Numbered from the stretch's first letter, positions 26,746 to 35,933 are shown. The stretch is DNA of 39,899 nt from Emticicia sp. (GCA_017495105.1 JAFEIL010000527.1:1-39899), one strand, 5' to 3'. The notes: generated by a model not told the origin, from the sequence alone. A program made the numbers and translations.

Positions 26746-28125
26746 ATGCACGTAGTTTCACCAATAAGAGAAACTTTGGTACTAAATGGTAAAACTTACC
26801 ACGACGTAACTGAAGATATTTGTAAGCAGGTTGAGGGAAAACCAACCAAGGAATGGAAAATTGTTTTCGGAATATCAGTTTTAGTACTTCTTTATGGTGC
26901 TGCTTGGGTATTTTGGACATGGTGGGAAGGTCTTGGAGTATGGGGACTTAACAAAACAGTAGGTTGGGCGTGGGATATCACAAACTTCGTATGGTGGGTA
27001 GGTATTGGTCACGCTGGTACACTTATCTCTGCAGTATTATTATTATTCCGTCAGAAATGGAGAACATCAATTAACCGAGCTGCTGAAGCGATGACAATCT
27101 TTGCCGTAATTTGTGCGGCGTCATTTATTGTAATGCACATGGGTCGTCCTTGGTTAGCGTATTTTGCTCTTCCATTGCCAAATACTTTTGGTTCTTTATG
27201 GGTAAACTTCAATTCTCCATTGGTTTGGGACGTTTTTGCAATCTCGACTTATTTCTCAGTTTCATGTTTATTCTGGTACATCGGTTTGATTCCTGACTTA
27301 GCAACAATCCGTGACCGTGCTACAGGCACTCGAAAGAAAGTTTACGGTGCATTAGCAATCGGTTGGACAGGTGGAGCTAGAGCTTGGGCAAGATATGAAG
27401 ACGTTTCTTTGATTTTGGCTGGTTTATCAACACCACTCGTACTTTCTGTACACACGATTGTATCATTTGACTTTGCAACATCTGTAATCCCAGGATGGCA
27501 CACAACTATTTTCCCTCCGTATTTCGTTGCGGGTGCTATTTTTTCTGGTTTTGCAATGGTTCAAAATTTGATGCTGGTAACAAGAGTCGTATATAAATTA
27601 GAAGACTACGTAACACTTGAGCATATTTCCTTGATGAATAAAATCATCACTTTGACTGGTTCAGTTGTAGGTATCGCTTATATAACTGAATTCTTTATTG
27701 CAGCTTATTCTGGAGTAGAATATGAGCAATATGCTTTCATTAATCGTGCAACTGGTCCTCTTTGGTGGTCATATTGGGCGATGATGACTTGTAATGTACT
27801 TTCTCCACAATTATTCTGGTTCAAAAAAGTGCGTGAAAACATCCTTGTTTCTTTTGTAATGGCTGTTGTGGTAAATATTGGTATGTGGTTTGAACGGTTT
27901 GTAATCATAGTAACATCGTTGCATCGTGATTACTTACCATCAAGTTGGACATATTTTACCCCTCGTATGGGTGACATTTCTGATTATATATTCTCTTTTG
28001 GATTTTTCTTTACAGCCTTTTTCTTATTTTCTAAATTTTTGCCTGTTATAAATATGGCTGAGGTAAAATCAGTATTGAAATCATCATCTGAAAAATACCC
28101 AGAGAAAAAGAAAGTAACAGCGTAA
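26746..28125 (+). CDS. actC: ACIII subunit ActC: NrfD-like quinol-oxidising membrane subunit
   Basis: A 459-residue polytopic protein of the NrfD/PsrC family, with about ten membrane helices. KEWKIVFGISVLVLLYGAAWVFWTW opens the membrane part after a cytosolic head of about 45 residues. VWWVGIGHAGTLISAVLLLFRQKWRTSINRAAEAMTIFAV contains the His-bearing segment near the quinol site, and SFDFATSVIPGWHTTIFPPYFVAGAIFSGFAM is the highly conserved ACIII block. The C-terminal tail is Lys/Glu-rich. It oxidises menaquinol on the periplasmic side next to ActB. Spacing to its neighbours is 64 and 87 bases. The 87-base gap before actD contains AT-rich words (TTCAACGTTCAACATTTATC) like other intergenic tracts in the window. 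Confidence 0.95.
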   Translation: MHVVSPIRETLVLNGKTYHDVTEDICKQVEGKPTKEWKIVFGISVLVLLYGAAWVFWTWWEGLGVWGLNKTVGWAWDITNFVWWVGIGHAGTLISAVLLLFRQKWRTSINRAAEAMTIFAVICAASFIVMHMGRPWLAYFALPLPNTFGSLWVNFNSPLVWDVFAISTYFSVSCLFWYIGLIPDLATIRDRATGTRKKVYGALAIGWTGGARAWARYEDVSLILAGLSTPLVLSVHTIVSFDFATSVIPGWHTTIFPPYFVAGAIFSGFAMVQNLMLVTRVVYKLEDYVTLEHISLMNKIITLTGSVVGIAYITEFFIAAYSGVEYEQYAFINRATGPLWWSYWAMMTCNVLSPQLFWFKKVRENILVSFVMAVVVNIGMWFERFVIIVTSLHRDYLPSSWTYFTPRMGDISDYIFSFGFFFTAFFLFSKFLPVINMAEVKSVLKSSSEKYPEKKKVTA

Positions 28126-28212
28126 TTAAAAATTTTACCATTATATAAGTAGTTGATTATTAATAATTTATAGTTATTTATAATTCAACGTTCAACATTT
28201 ATCATTACTTAA

Positions 28213-28734
28213 ATGGCAGATAGCAAATATTTAGTAGGAGTTTTTGACGATGGCGATGAATTATTACACGCAGTTGAAGACATAAGACACCAAGGTGTTA
28301 AAATTCATGAAGCATACACGCCTTTCGCTATTCATGGACTTGATAAAGCTTTAGGTTACAGCTTTCCAAGAATGGGTGTTGCCGCTTTCTTGTTCGGTAT
28401 CACAGGTACATGTTGTGCTTTGTTGCTTACATTCTGGACAATGGGTGTTGATTGGCCAATTAATGTTGGTGGAAAAAACTTTTTTCCTTTCCCGACAAAT
28501 ATTCCGATTGTATTTGAGCTTACTGTCCTTTTAGCGGCATTTGGTATGTCTTTTACATTCTTTTTCATGGAAGATTTAGGGCCAACATCTAAGCCAATTA
28601 TATTTGATGTAAGAAGCACAGATGATAAATTTGTTCTTGCGATTGACCTCGCAAAAAATAAGTTATCAGAAAACGAAATTTCAAAATTATTGAAAGAATC
28701 GGGTGCTTCTGAGGTAAATGTGAAAGAAATATAA
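28213..28734 (+). CDS. actD: ACIII subunit ActD (DUF3341)
   Basis: A 173-residue membrane protein of the DUF3341 family. The N-terminal about 45 residues form a small soluble domain (LVGVFDDGDELLHAVEDIRHQG), followed by the family signature PFAIHGLDKALGY, two membrane helices (MGVAAFLFGITGTCCALLLTFW and PIVFELTVLLAAFGMSFTFFF) and a cytosolic C-terminal domain ending EVNVKEI. In ACIII structures ActD lies against ActC and ActF and is structural; it carries no cofactor. The length is typical. It is 33 bases before actE, so both are on one message. Confidence 0.93.
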   Translation: MADSKYLVGVFDDGDELLHAVEDIRHQGVKIHEAYTPFAIHGLDKALGYSFPRMGVAAFLFGITGTCCALLLTFWTMGVDWPINVGGKNFFPFPTNIPIVFELTVLLAAFGMSFTFFFMEDLGPTSKPIIFDVRSTDDKFVLAIDLAKNKLSENEISKLLKESGASEVNVKEI

Positions 28735-28767
28735 TATTGACTGATTATCAATTCAAAGAATTCAAAG

Positions 28768-29382
28768 ATGAAGGTTTCATTAAAAAATATTACGCTCGCA
28801 TTATCAATTGCAACTTTTTCAACCGCTGCATTGACTTCTTGTAGTGATAATAATAGTACTGGTTGGGAATTTGCTCCTAATATGTACAATTCTCGTGCAT
28901 ACGAACCACTGACACAGTGGCGTAAAAATACCATTAACCTTGATGGGAAAGATATGCGTTCACCAGTTGCTGGTACAGTTTCTCGTGCTAACTATCAAAC
29001 GTCTTTCTTGCAAGATGATAGTACAGTCGTGAATGATTTGATGGTATATAACTTACCGAAAGATAGTATTGCAGTGGCTGAGGTGACATTAAAGAATCCT
29101 GTTCCATGGTCGGATAAGGCTGAAGAAGAAGGAAAAGTGCTTTATGAAAGAAACTGTCTACACTGTCACGGTGAAAAAGGTGCGGGTGATGGTGCTGTAG
29201 GTAAAGTATATAAAGGAGTTCCTAACTATGCGTCTGATGCTTATAAAAATATGAATGATGGTCATATTTTCCACGTAATTACTTATGGAAAGGGTCGTAT
29301 GTGGGCTCATGCTTCGCAAGTGAACCCAGAGGAGCGTTGGAAAATAGTACATTACGTACACAGATTGCAATTAGGTAACTAA
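28768..29382 (+). CDS. actE: ACIII subunit ActE: monohaem cytochrome c lipoprotein
   Basis: A 204-residue periplasmic cytochrome c. The signal ends in lipobox LTSC with Cys25, so it is tethered to the membrane by lipid. After a linker containing MYNSRAYEPLTQW and MRSPVAGTVSRANY, which is conserved in ActE, the haem motif CLHCH is at Cys130, Cys133 and His134, followed by GEKGAGDGAVG. The sixth ligand is probably Met in GRMWAHASQV. It is the likely electron exit of ACIII, passing electrons to the CuA centre of the oxidase encoded next; no separate soluble cytochrome c gene is present in this locus, which fits a direct ACIII-oxidase supercomplex. Confidence 0.94.
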   Translation: MKVSLKNITLALSIATFSTAALTSCSDNNSTGWEFAPNMYNSRAYEPLTQWRKNTINLDGKDMRSPVAGTVSRANYQTSFLQDDSTVVNDLMVYNLPKDSIAVAEVTLKNPVPWSDKAEEEGKVLYERNCLHCHGEKGAGDGAVGKVYKGVPNYASDAYKNMNDGHIFHVITYGKGRMWAHASQVNPEERWKIVHYVHRLQLGN

Positions 29383-29393
29383 TATTATAAATG

Positions 29394-29429
29394 CTATCCG
29401 TGATAGAATTGCGGAAACCCTTTGCAGGG
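29394..29429 (+). promoter_or_regulatory. Two small hairpins between actE and actF
   Basis: CTATC-CGT-GATAG (29394-29406) and CCCT-TTGC-AGGG (29418-29429) lie in the 109-base gap, the longest inside the act genes. Neither has a T-run. They may mark an RNA-processing or stability point. Confidence 0.35.
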
Positions 29430-29491
29430 CTAAGTATAAAGATATTTATTTATTAACACTCTTTAAGTAAAAGGGTTCAAATTTAAAGAAA

Positions 29492-30829
29492 ATGGCTCAT
29501 AGTACTCACGAAATTCCTTCTACAGAAGAAAGATTTGAGTTTAAATCTGAAACTAAACGTAATCTTATTATTGCGGCTCTTATTGGCGTAGTAATGGTAG
29601 CAATTGGTTCATTCTTATTATCAAAAGGCTGGTCAATAGGTGTTTGGGAATCTCATGGTGGCGAGCATGCTGCCGTAGGACACGAATCTGCAGGTCATGG
29701 AGAACATGGCAGCGAACACGGTGTAACATTGTTCGCAAGGATTATTGCTAATATATGGATGAATAGTGTTTATTTCCTTGGAATTTCTATAGTTGGGGCA
29801 TTTTTTATTGCTTATAACTACATTGCGAAAGCGGGATGGTCTTCGTCAATTAAGCGTGTAGCTGAAGCAATGCCATCATTTGTAATTGTTCCAGGTCTAA
29901 TCTTGATTATTTTGATGGCTCTACCATCAACTCGTCACATTGTCATGCACTGGACACATGATGGAATAATGAATCCATCAAGTGAACATTATGATAAAAT
30001 TATTGCTGGAAAAGCATGGTATTTAAATTTGCCTTTCTATTTTGTTCGTTTAATTGCATATATAGTAGTATGGTATTTTGGTTGGAAAGCAATCCGTAAA
30101 TACTCTTTATTAGAAGATGAAATGGGGGGGTTAGAAAACTACTACAAAGGTCGTAATGCTTCAAAGTTATTTATGGTATTTTTTGCTGTAACTGCCTCAA
30201 CATCAGCATGGGATTTATCAATGGTAATTGATACACACTGGTTTTCAACTATGTTTGGTTGGTACCATTTAGCAAGTTGGCACGTGGCTGGCTTAGCAAC
30301 AATGATGTTGATAATTTTATTGTTGAAAGACCAAGGGTACTTGAAAATCGTTAATGAAAGTCATTTACATGACTTAGGTAAATTTATTTTTGGCTTCTCA
30401 GTATTCTGGACTTATGTATGGTTTTCACAATATTTATTAATATTCTATGCTAATTTACCTGAAGAAACAATCTATTTTCGTGAGCGTTTCACAGGTTTTC
30501 AAGGCAGATATTGGTGGCCATTTCATATTAGTTTAGTTTTAAATTTCTTCTTCCCATTCTTAATTTTGATGGCAAGAAATTCAAAAAGAAGACCAACGTT
30601 CTTGAAATTAGGTAGTGTGTCGGTAATAATCGGTCACTGGTTTGATTTCTACCAAATGCACATGCCAGGTATTGCTAAAGATCAAGGCGGAATAGGTATC
30701 ATCGAATGGGGAACAACTCTAACATTTGCTTCATTATTTATCTATTTTGTAGCAAATGAATTATCTAAAGCAAACTTATATCCTAAAAACCACCCATTCT
30801 TAGAAGAAAGTATGCACCACGATATTTAA
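29492..30829 (+). CDS. actF: ACIII subunit ActF: second NrfD-like membrane subunit
   Basis: A 445-residue membrane protein with about ten helices, homologous to ActC. NLIIAALIGVVMVAIGSFLL is helix 1. A His/Gly/Glu-rich loop (about residues 53-77, with ten His or Glu residues such as GGEHAAVGHESAGHGEHG) follows and faces the periplasm. Conserved blocks are AEAMPSFVIVPGLILIILMALPSTRHIVMHWTHDG, STSAWDLSMVIDTHWFSTMFGWYHLASWHVAGLATMMLI and YLLIFYANLPEETIYF. ActF completes the membrane part of ACIII, and in the complex contacts the oxidase. The His-rich loop might bind metal; that is inference. coxB starts 78 bases downstream. Confidence 0.94.
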   Translation: MAHSTHEIPSTEERFEFKSETKRNLIIAALIGVVMVAIGSFLLSKGWSIGVWESHGGEHAAVGHESAGHGEHGSEHGVTLFARIIANIWMNSVYFLGISIVGAFFIAYNYIAKAGWSSSIKRVAEAMPSFVIVPGLILIILMALPSTRHIVMHWTHDGIMNPSSEHYDKIIAGKAWYLNLPFYFVRLIAYIVVWYFGWKAIRKYSLLEDEMGGLENYYKGRNASKLFMVFFAVTASTSAWDLSMVIDTHWFSTMFGWYHLASWHVAGLATMMLIILLLKDQGYLKIVNESHLHDLGKFIFGFSVFWTYVWFSQYLLIFYANLPEETIYFRERFTGFQGRYWWPFHISLVLNFFFPFLILMARNSKRRPTFLKLGSVSVIIGHWFDFYQMHMPGIAKDQGGIGIIEWGTTLTFASLFIYFVANELSKANLYPKNHPFLEESMHHDI

Positions 30830-30907
30830 TTTTTTAAACATTTTCGTTGAACATTCTTTTTTATATACAAGAGTTAAAGTATTCAAACTTGTAAATTATT
30901 TAGTAAC

Positions 30908-32041
30908 ATGACATTATTGATTGTAGCTTTAGCAATTGTGTTTATTGTTCTTACCGTACTGGTAATATCAAAGACACAGACTCTCTTGAAAGGAGTGAAA
31001 GGAGAAACAGAACAGAATGATGATGTAGTAGATAGTGCCAATAACATTAACGCAATTGGACTATTCATTTTCTGGATTTTGAGTATTATCGGCATGGTTT
31101 GGTCATTTTTTTATGCTAAGAAAGATTTCTTGATGGCATTTGGTGATATTCCATCTGCTTCATCAGTTCATGGAAAAGAAACTGACTTTTGGTTTTGGTT
31201 TGGAATGGCTGTAGTAACGGCGTCGTTTGTGATAGTAAACTCTGTTTTGTTCTACTTTCCATTAAAGTATCGTTATAATAAAAACAGAAAAGCACACTTT
31301 TATCCTCATAATAACACGCTTGAAATCGTTTGGACATTAGTACCTGCTGTAATTATGGCTGGTTTAGTATTCACAGGTTTACGTGTTTGGAATAAAGTAA
31401 TGTCTGATGCTCCTAAAGATGCCGAAATCATTGAAATCATGGGTAAGCAATTCGGTTGGCAGGTTAGATATGGTGGAGTTGAAAACGGTAAATTAGGAAA
31501 TTATAATTATAAGTTGATTGATGATGCCGCAGGAAATGAATTTGGTTTAGATTTTACTGATGAAAATTCATTTGATGATTTCACTAATAGTTCTGAATTG
31601 CACATTCCTAAAGGCAAACCAGTATTATTAAAAATTAGAGCAAGAGATGTATTGCATAGTGTATTTATCCCTCACATGAGAGTAAAAATGGATGCGGTAC
31701 CTGGTATGCCAACAAAATTTTGGTTCATTGCAGACAAAAGTACTGCTGATATGAAAGCCGAACTTGGAAATCCAGAGTTTAAATATGAAATCGCCTGTAC
31801 AGAGGTTTGTGGAAGAAGTCATTTTGCCATGAAATTAATATTGGTTGTTGATGAACCTGCTGACTACGAAAAATGGAAAAAGGAGCAAAAGTCATTGTTA
31901 GCTTCAAAACCAGAATTTTTAGAGAAAGTCCCAGCAAGTTTAAAAGCTAAAGCAATGAAATATTTTCCTGTAGAAGCTGCTTCAGATACTACAATTGCTT
32001 CGGGGAGTGTAAGTTTACCAACAGTTACATCATTAAGATAA
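30908..32041 (+). CDS. coxB: Cytochrome c oxidase subunit II (CuA)
   Basis: A 377-residue subunit that accepts electrons from cytochrome c or ACIII at the binuclear CuA centre. The CuA ligands are complete: His250 (LHSVFIPH), and Cys297, Glu299, Cys301, His305 and Met308 in CTEVCGRSHFAM. Two usual helices at about 95-117 and 138-160 are preceded by two extra membrane segments (LLIVALAIVFIVLTVLVI at 3-20 and GLFIFWILSIIGMVWSFFY at about 50-68), so the N-terminus is longer than in proteobacterial CoxB. There is no fused cytochrome c domain. The tail after residue 320 is Lys/Ala-rich. It sits 37 bases before coxA. Confidence 0.95.
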   Translation: MTLLIVALAIVFIVLTVLVISKTQTLLKGVKGETEQNDDVVDSANNINAIGLFIFWILSIIGMVWSFFYAKKDFLMAFGDIPSASSVHGKETDFWFWFGMAVVTASFVIVNSVLFYFPLKYRYNKNRKAHFYPHNNTLEIVWTLVPAVIMAGLVFTGLRVWNKVMSDAPKDAEIIEIMGKQFGWQVRYGGVENGKLGNYNYKLIDDAAGNEFGLDFTDENSFDDFTNSSELHIPKGKPVLLKIRARDVLHSVFIPHMRVKMDAVPGMPTKFWFIADKSTADMKAELGNPEFKYEIACTEVCGRSHFAMKLILVVDEPADYEKWKKEQKSLLASKPEFLEKVPASLKAKAMKYFPVEAASDTTIASGSVSLPTVTSLR

Positions 32042-32078
32042 GATTCAATCTAAAATTATTTAAACTAATAACATAAAA

Positions 32079-33959
32079 ATGGCAGCAGTAGCACACGCAG
32101 ATACGCATGTTCACGAACATGATGAAGCACATGAGCATCACGAGCCACAGAGTTTTATAAAAAAATATATATTCTCTGAGGACCATAAGGTAATTGCCAA
32201 GCAATATTTAATTTCAGGTATTGTATGGGCTTTAATTGGAGGTTTTTTATCATTGGTGTTCCGTTTACAACTAGGATATCCAGGGATTAATTTGGGTTGG
32301 TTAAAGCCTATTTTGGGCGAAAGATGGTTTGACGAGGCAGGGAAATTAGACCCGAATTACTACATTGCTCTTGTTACAATGCACGGAACTATCATGGTAT
32401 TCTTTGTATTGACTGCTGGTTTGAGTGGTACTTTTTCCAATTTCTTGATTCCATTACAAATTGGTGCAAGAGATATGGCATCTGGATTTATCAATATGTT
32501 ATCATACTGGTTCTTCTTCTTGTCAAGTGTTATTATGTTCTGTTCATTATTCGTACAAGATGGCCCGGCGGGTGGTGGTTGGGTTGTATATCCACCATTG
32601 AGTGCTTTGCCAGATGCAGCTCCAGGTTCGGGTACTGGTATGACAATGTGGTTAATTAGTATGGCGATTTTTATTGTATCAAGTTTATTGGGTAGTATCA
32701 ACTACGTAACTACTGTTATCAACTTGCGTACAAGAGGTATGACTTTCGATAAAATGCCATTGACTATTTGGGCGTTTACATTTACCGCTATCTTAGGTAT
32801 TTTGTCATTCCCAGTTTTATTATCGGCAGCTTTATTGTTGATTTTTGACCGTAGCTTTGGTACAAGTTTCTACTTATCTGATATTTATATTAATGGACAA
32901 GCTCTTCCAAACCAAGGCGGTAGCCCAATTTTGTTTCAACACTTATTCTGGTTCTTAGGACACCCTGAGGTATATATCGTTATCTTACCTGCATTGGGTA
33001 TGACTTCAGAAATTATCGCTACAAATGCAAGAAAGCCAATTTTTGGTTACAAAGCGATGATTTTCTCAATGCTTGGTATCATGTTCTTGGCTTTTATTGT
33101 GTGGGCTCACCACATGTTTATGACAGGTATGAACCCTTTCCTAGGTTCGGTATTTACTCTCTTAACTTTGATTATAGCAGTACCATCAGCGGTAAAAGCA
33201 TTTAACTATATCACTACATTATGGAGAGGTAATATCATCTTTACACCTGCTATGTTGTTTTCAATTGGTTTAGTTTCGTTCTTCGTTTCTGGTGGTGTAA
33301 CAGGTATTATTTTAGGCAATAGTGCATTAGATATTCAATTACACGATACTTATTTTGTAGTAGCTCACTTTCACCTTGTTATGGGTTCGGCTGCCTTCTT
33401 TGGAATGGTTGCAGGTGTTTACCACTGGTTCCCTAAAATGTTTGGTCGCATGTTGAATCCAACATTGGGATATATTCATTTCTGGATTACATTTGCGGGT
33501 GTTTATCTTGTTTTCTTCCCTCAGCACTATCTAGGTATAGCTGGTTTCCCAAGAAGATATTATGCTTACACAGGATTTGATTTTACAAATAAGTACCAGG
33601 ATTTAGCACAATTAAGTACTGTAGCGGCAATCGTAGTATTTGCAGCAAATATCATTTTCTTATACAACTTCTTCTATTCAATTTTCTGGGGTAAGAAAGC
33701 AACTCAAAACCCTTGGAAATCAAATACTTTGGAGTGGACAACACCTGTAAATGTAGGACACGGAAACTGGGAAGGAGAAATTCCAGCAGTATATCGTTGG
33801 CCATATGATTATAGCAAACCAGGTGCTGCCGATGATTTTATTCCTCAAAATGTTCCATTCTCTGCTACGCCAGAATCAAACTTCCCGTATGAGAATGAAT
33901 TGATTAGTGAAGAAAAAGAAATCGAAGGAATCAAGTTTGATTATAGCATTCCTGATTGA
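32079..33959 (+). CDS. coxA: Cytochrome c oxidase subunit I (aa3-type, A-family)
   Basis: A 626-residue catalytic subunit that reduces oxygen to water and pumps protons. Haem and copper ligands are complete: His102 (MHGTIMVFF), His295 with the cross-linked Tyr299 in GHPEVY, His344-His345 (WAHHMF), and His430 and His432 (VVAHFHLVMG). Glu297 in GHPEVY marks an A1-type D-channel. Twelve helices and a longer C-terminal tail (about 560-626, PYDYSKPGAADDF to FDYSIPD) follow. The first 25 residues are rich in His, Asp and Glu (HADTHVHEHDEAHEHHEP). The stop at 33957 lies ten bases before a perfect palindrome. Confidence 0.97.
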   Translation: MAAVAHADTHVHEHDEAHEHHEPQSFIKKYIFSEDHKVIAKQYLISGIVWALIGGFLSLVFRLQLGYPGINLGWLKPILGERWFDEAGKLDPNYYIALVTMHGTIMVFFVLTAGLSGTFSNFLIPLQIGARDMASGFINMLSYWFFFLSSVIMFCSLFVQDGPAGGGWVVYPPLSALPDAAPGSGTGMTMWLISMAIFIVSSLLGSINYVTTVINLRTRGMTFDKMPLTIWAFTFTAILGILSFPVLLSAALLLIFDRSFGTSFYLSDIYINGQALPNQGGSPILFQHLFWFLGHPEVYIVILPALGMTSEIIATNARKPIFGYKAMIFSMLGIMFLAFIVWAHHMFMTGMNPFLGSVFTLLTLIIAVPSAVKAFNYITTLWRGNIIFTPAMLFSIGLVSFFVSGGVTGIILGNSALDIQLHDTYFVVAHFHLVMGSAAFFGMVAGVYHWFPKMFGRMLNPTLGYIHFWITFAGVYLVFFPQHYLGIAGFPRRYYAYTGFDFTNKYQDLAQLSTVAAIVVFAANIIFLYNFFYSIFWGKKATQNPWKSNTLEWTTPVNVGHGNWEGEIPAVYRWPYDYSKPGAADDFIPQNVPFSATPESNFPYENELISEEKEIEGIKFDYSIPD

Positions 33960-33968
33960 TAAAATTTC

Positions 33969-34003
33969 AAACGATTCACAACTTTAAAGTTGTGAATCGT
34001 TTT
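33969..34003 (+). terminator. Perfect 34-base palindrome between coxA and ctaA
   Basis: Positions 33969-34002 read the same on both strands, with arms AAACGATTCACAACTTT and its exact complement, giving a 15- to 17-bp hairpin, followed by TCTC. It begins ten bases after the coxA stop and ends 13 before the ctaA ATG at 34016. It probably stops or slows part of the transcription, or shields the coxA 3' end. A TTG-started upstream extension of ctaA would run through it. Confidence 0.8.
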
Positions 34004-34015
34004 CTCAAACCATTT

Positions 34016-34996
34016 ATGACACACGGTAAAGTATTTAGAAAGCTTGGTTTTTGGACGATTGGTGCGATTTACTTTCTAATTTTAGTCGGTGGAATAGTAA
34101 GAGCAACTGGTTCTGGTATGGGATGTCCAGACTGGCCAAGGTGCTTTGGTACTTGGGTTCCGCCGACAGATGTTTCACAACTACCAAGCAATTTCAAAGA
34201 GATTTACGGTGAAAAACTTAAAGGTGAAGTGGAGTTCAATGCCGTCAAAACATGGATTGAATACATCAACCGCTTATTAGGAGTTGCAATTGGTTTTTTA
34301 GTTTTTGGAACGTTCGTAAGTTCATTCATTAGTTTCAGAAGAAAAGACAATATTATTGTCTTTTTAAGTTTGCTAGCCACAATTTTGGTGGGTTTTGAGG
34401 GATGGTTAGGCTCGAAGGTTGTTTCGAGTGAGCTTCACCCAGTAATGATTACATTGCACATGATTCTTTCAGTGATTATCGTGCTAATATTATTATATGC
34501 GGTAGCCCGTTCTTATAATTACGTTATTAAAGTTGAAGATGTAGTAGATAAAAATTCTTTGAGTTTTTTGGTATCAGCAGCAATTTTTCTAACGATTGGC
34601 CAAGTACTTTTGGGTACGCAAGTTCGTGAAGTTGTTGACCATGTATCTAATACATTAGGCAATGCTCTTAGAACTGAATGGGCTTCTAACTTGGGTGGAA
34701 AGTTTCAAATGCACGCTTTCTTTTCGATAGTTATTGTTTTTATTAATTTCTTGATATTTTACTTAATTAGGAAATCGGTAGTTGAAAAAGGATTGTTATC
34801 TAAATTTGCAAATGGGCTGTTAATTACTATTGGAATTGAGCTTAGTACGGGTCTTTCATTGGCCTATTTAGGATTTCCGAAATTAATGCAACCAATTCAC
34901 CTAACACTCGGAACTTTAGCAATTGGTATCCAATTTGTTATATTTTTATTTCTTAATAAAGAAAGAGTTTTTAGAAGCTCTGCTTCACAAGTATAA
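34016..34996 (+). CDS. ctaA: Haem A synthase (CtaA/COX15)
   Basis: A 326-residue eight-helix membrane enzyme that oxidises haem O to haem A for the oxidase. LVGGIVRATGSGMGCPDWPRCFG carries the extracellular Cys pair seven positions apart. Conserved His residues are seen in TLHMILS, MHAFFSI and IHLTLGT. The first family His, normally in EYIHRL or a similar motif, is Asn85 here (EYINRLLG). The start ATG 34016 is preferred: the alternative TTG at 33956 overlaps the coxA stop and reads through the palindrome. The stop is followed directly by the ctaB ATG, so translation is likely coupled. Confidence 0.92.
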   Translation: MTHGKVFRKLGFWTIGAIYFLILVGGIVRATGSGMGCPDWPRCFGTWVPPTDVSQLPSNFKEIYGEKLKGEVEFNAVKTWIEYINRLLGVAIGFLVFGTFVSSFISFRRKDNIIVFLSLLATILVGFEGWLGSKVVSSELHPVMITLHMILSVIIVLILLYAVARSYNYVIKVEDVVDKNSLSFLVSAAIFLTIGQVLLGTQVREVVDHVSNTLGNALRTEWASNLGGKFQMHAFFSIVIVFINFLIFYLIRKSVVEKGLLSKFANGLLITIGIELSTGLSLAYLGFPKLMQPIHLTLGTLAIGIQFVIFLFLNKERVFRSSASQV

Positions 34997-35878
34997 ATGA
35001 ATCTAATAGTGTCAGAAAATTTTTTTGCACAGAAGTTTAGGTCTTATTTTGACTTAACAAAGTTTAGATTGTCATCGACTGTGGTTTTTTCGTCGGCAAT
35101 AGGATTTACTTTGGCTTCTGATAAAATAATTTGGTCAAAGCTTCTTTTATTCTCAATAGCAGCTTTTGCAACAACTGTTGCAGCAAATATTATAAACCAA
35201 ATTATTGAAAGAAATCTTGATAAACTTATGACTCGAACTGAAAATCGTCCACTTCCAAGTGGTAGATTATCGGTTATGGAAGCTGCGGTTTTTGGATGGA
35301 TTATGGCGGCTATTGCAATGTATATTTTGTTCTATGAATTTAATTACAAAGCAGGACTTTTAGCACTTTTATCAATGGTTTTGTATGGTTTTGTTTATAC
35401 ACCATTGAAAAGAGTGGGGCCAATAGCAGTAGCAGTTGGTGCACTACCAGGGGCATTTCCTCCAATGATTGGTTGGGTAGCAGCTGTAAATCACTTTGGA
35501 CTTGAGCCAGGTATTTTATTTGCGATACAGTTTTTTTGGCAATTTCCACATTTTTGGGCGATTGCTTGGGTATTGAATGACGACTATACTAAGGCAGGAT
35601 TTAGGTTGCTACCGTCAAGTGGTGGACAAAACCTTAATTCGGCCATTCAGATAATGATTTACACGCTATTTTTATTGCCACTTTGTTGGGTTCCTTATTA
35701 TTTAGGCATGACAGGTATTAATTCGGCAGTAATAGCAATGGTGTTTGGTATATTGTTTTTAGCACAAACATTTCATTTAATGCGTAAGGTTGATAGAAAA
35801 GCAGCTTTACAATTGATGTTCGGTTCATTTATATATTTACCAGTAGTGCAAATTGCCTACTTATTGGATAAATTATAA
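34997..35878 (+). CDS. ctaB: Protohaem IX farnesyltransferase (haem O synthase)
   Basis: A 293-residue UbiA-family prenyltransferase that adds a farnesyl group to haem B to make haem O, the substrate of CtaA. The polyprenyl-diphosphate site is ANIINQIIERNLDKLMTRTENRPLPSGRLS (about 58-87 split by a helix), an NxxxE/DxxxD pattern. A second acidic site is in NDDYTKAGFRLLPS. About nine membrane helices are predicted. The ATG follows the ctaA stop without any gap, so CtaA and CtaB are probably made in fixed ratio. A 55-base gap leads to the first subunit III gene. Confidence 0.95.
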   Translation: MNLIVSENFFAQKFRSYFDLTKFRLSSTVVFSSAIGFTLASDKIIWSKLLLFSIAAFATTVAANIINQIIERNLDKLMTRTENRPLPSGRLSVMEAAVFGWIMAAIAMYILFYEFNYKAGLLALLSMVLYGFVYTPLKRVGPIAVAVGALPGAFPPMIGWVAAVNHFGLEPGILFAIQFFWQFPHFWAIAWVLNDDYTKAGFRLLPSSGGQNLNSAIQIMIYTLFLLPLCWVPYYLGMTGINSAVIAMVFGILFLAQTFHLMRKVDRKAALQLMFGSFIYLPVVQIAYLLDKL

Positions 35879-35933
35879 TACCAAACTTGTTTACTTTAGT
35901 TTTGCTTAAGTAAATTATTCAACGAAAAAAAAT

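Noticed and set aside
28356-28934. 192-residue ORF on the minus strand over actD and the start of actE
   Set aside because: It is the antisense of two well-supported act genes and shows no protein-like pattern of its own.
32360-32701. 113-residue ORF on the minus strand inside coxA
   Set aside because: Antisense of conserved coxA sequence; no independent support.
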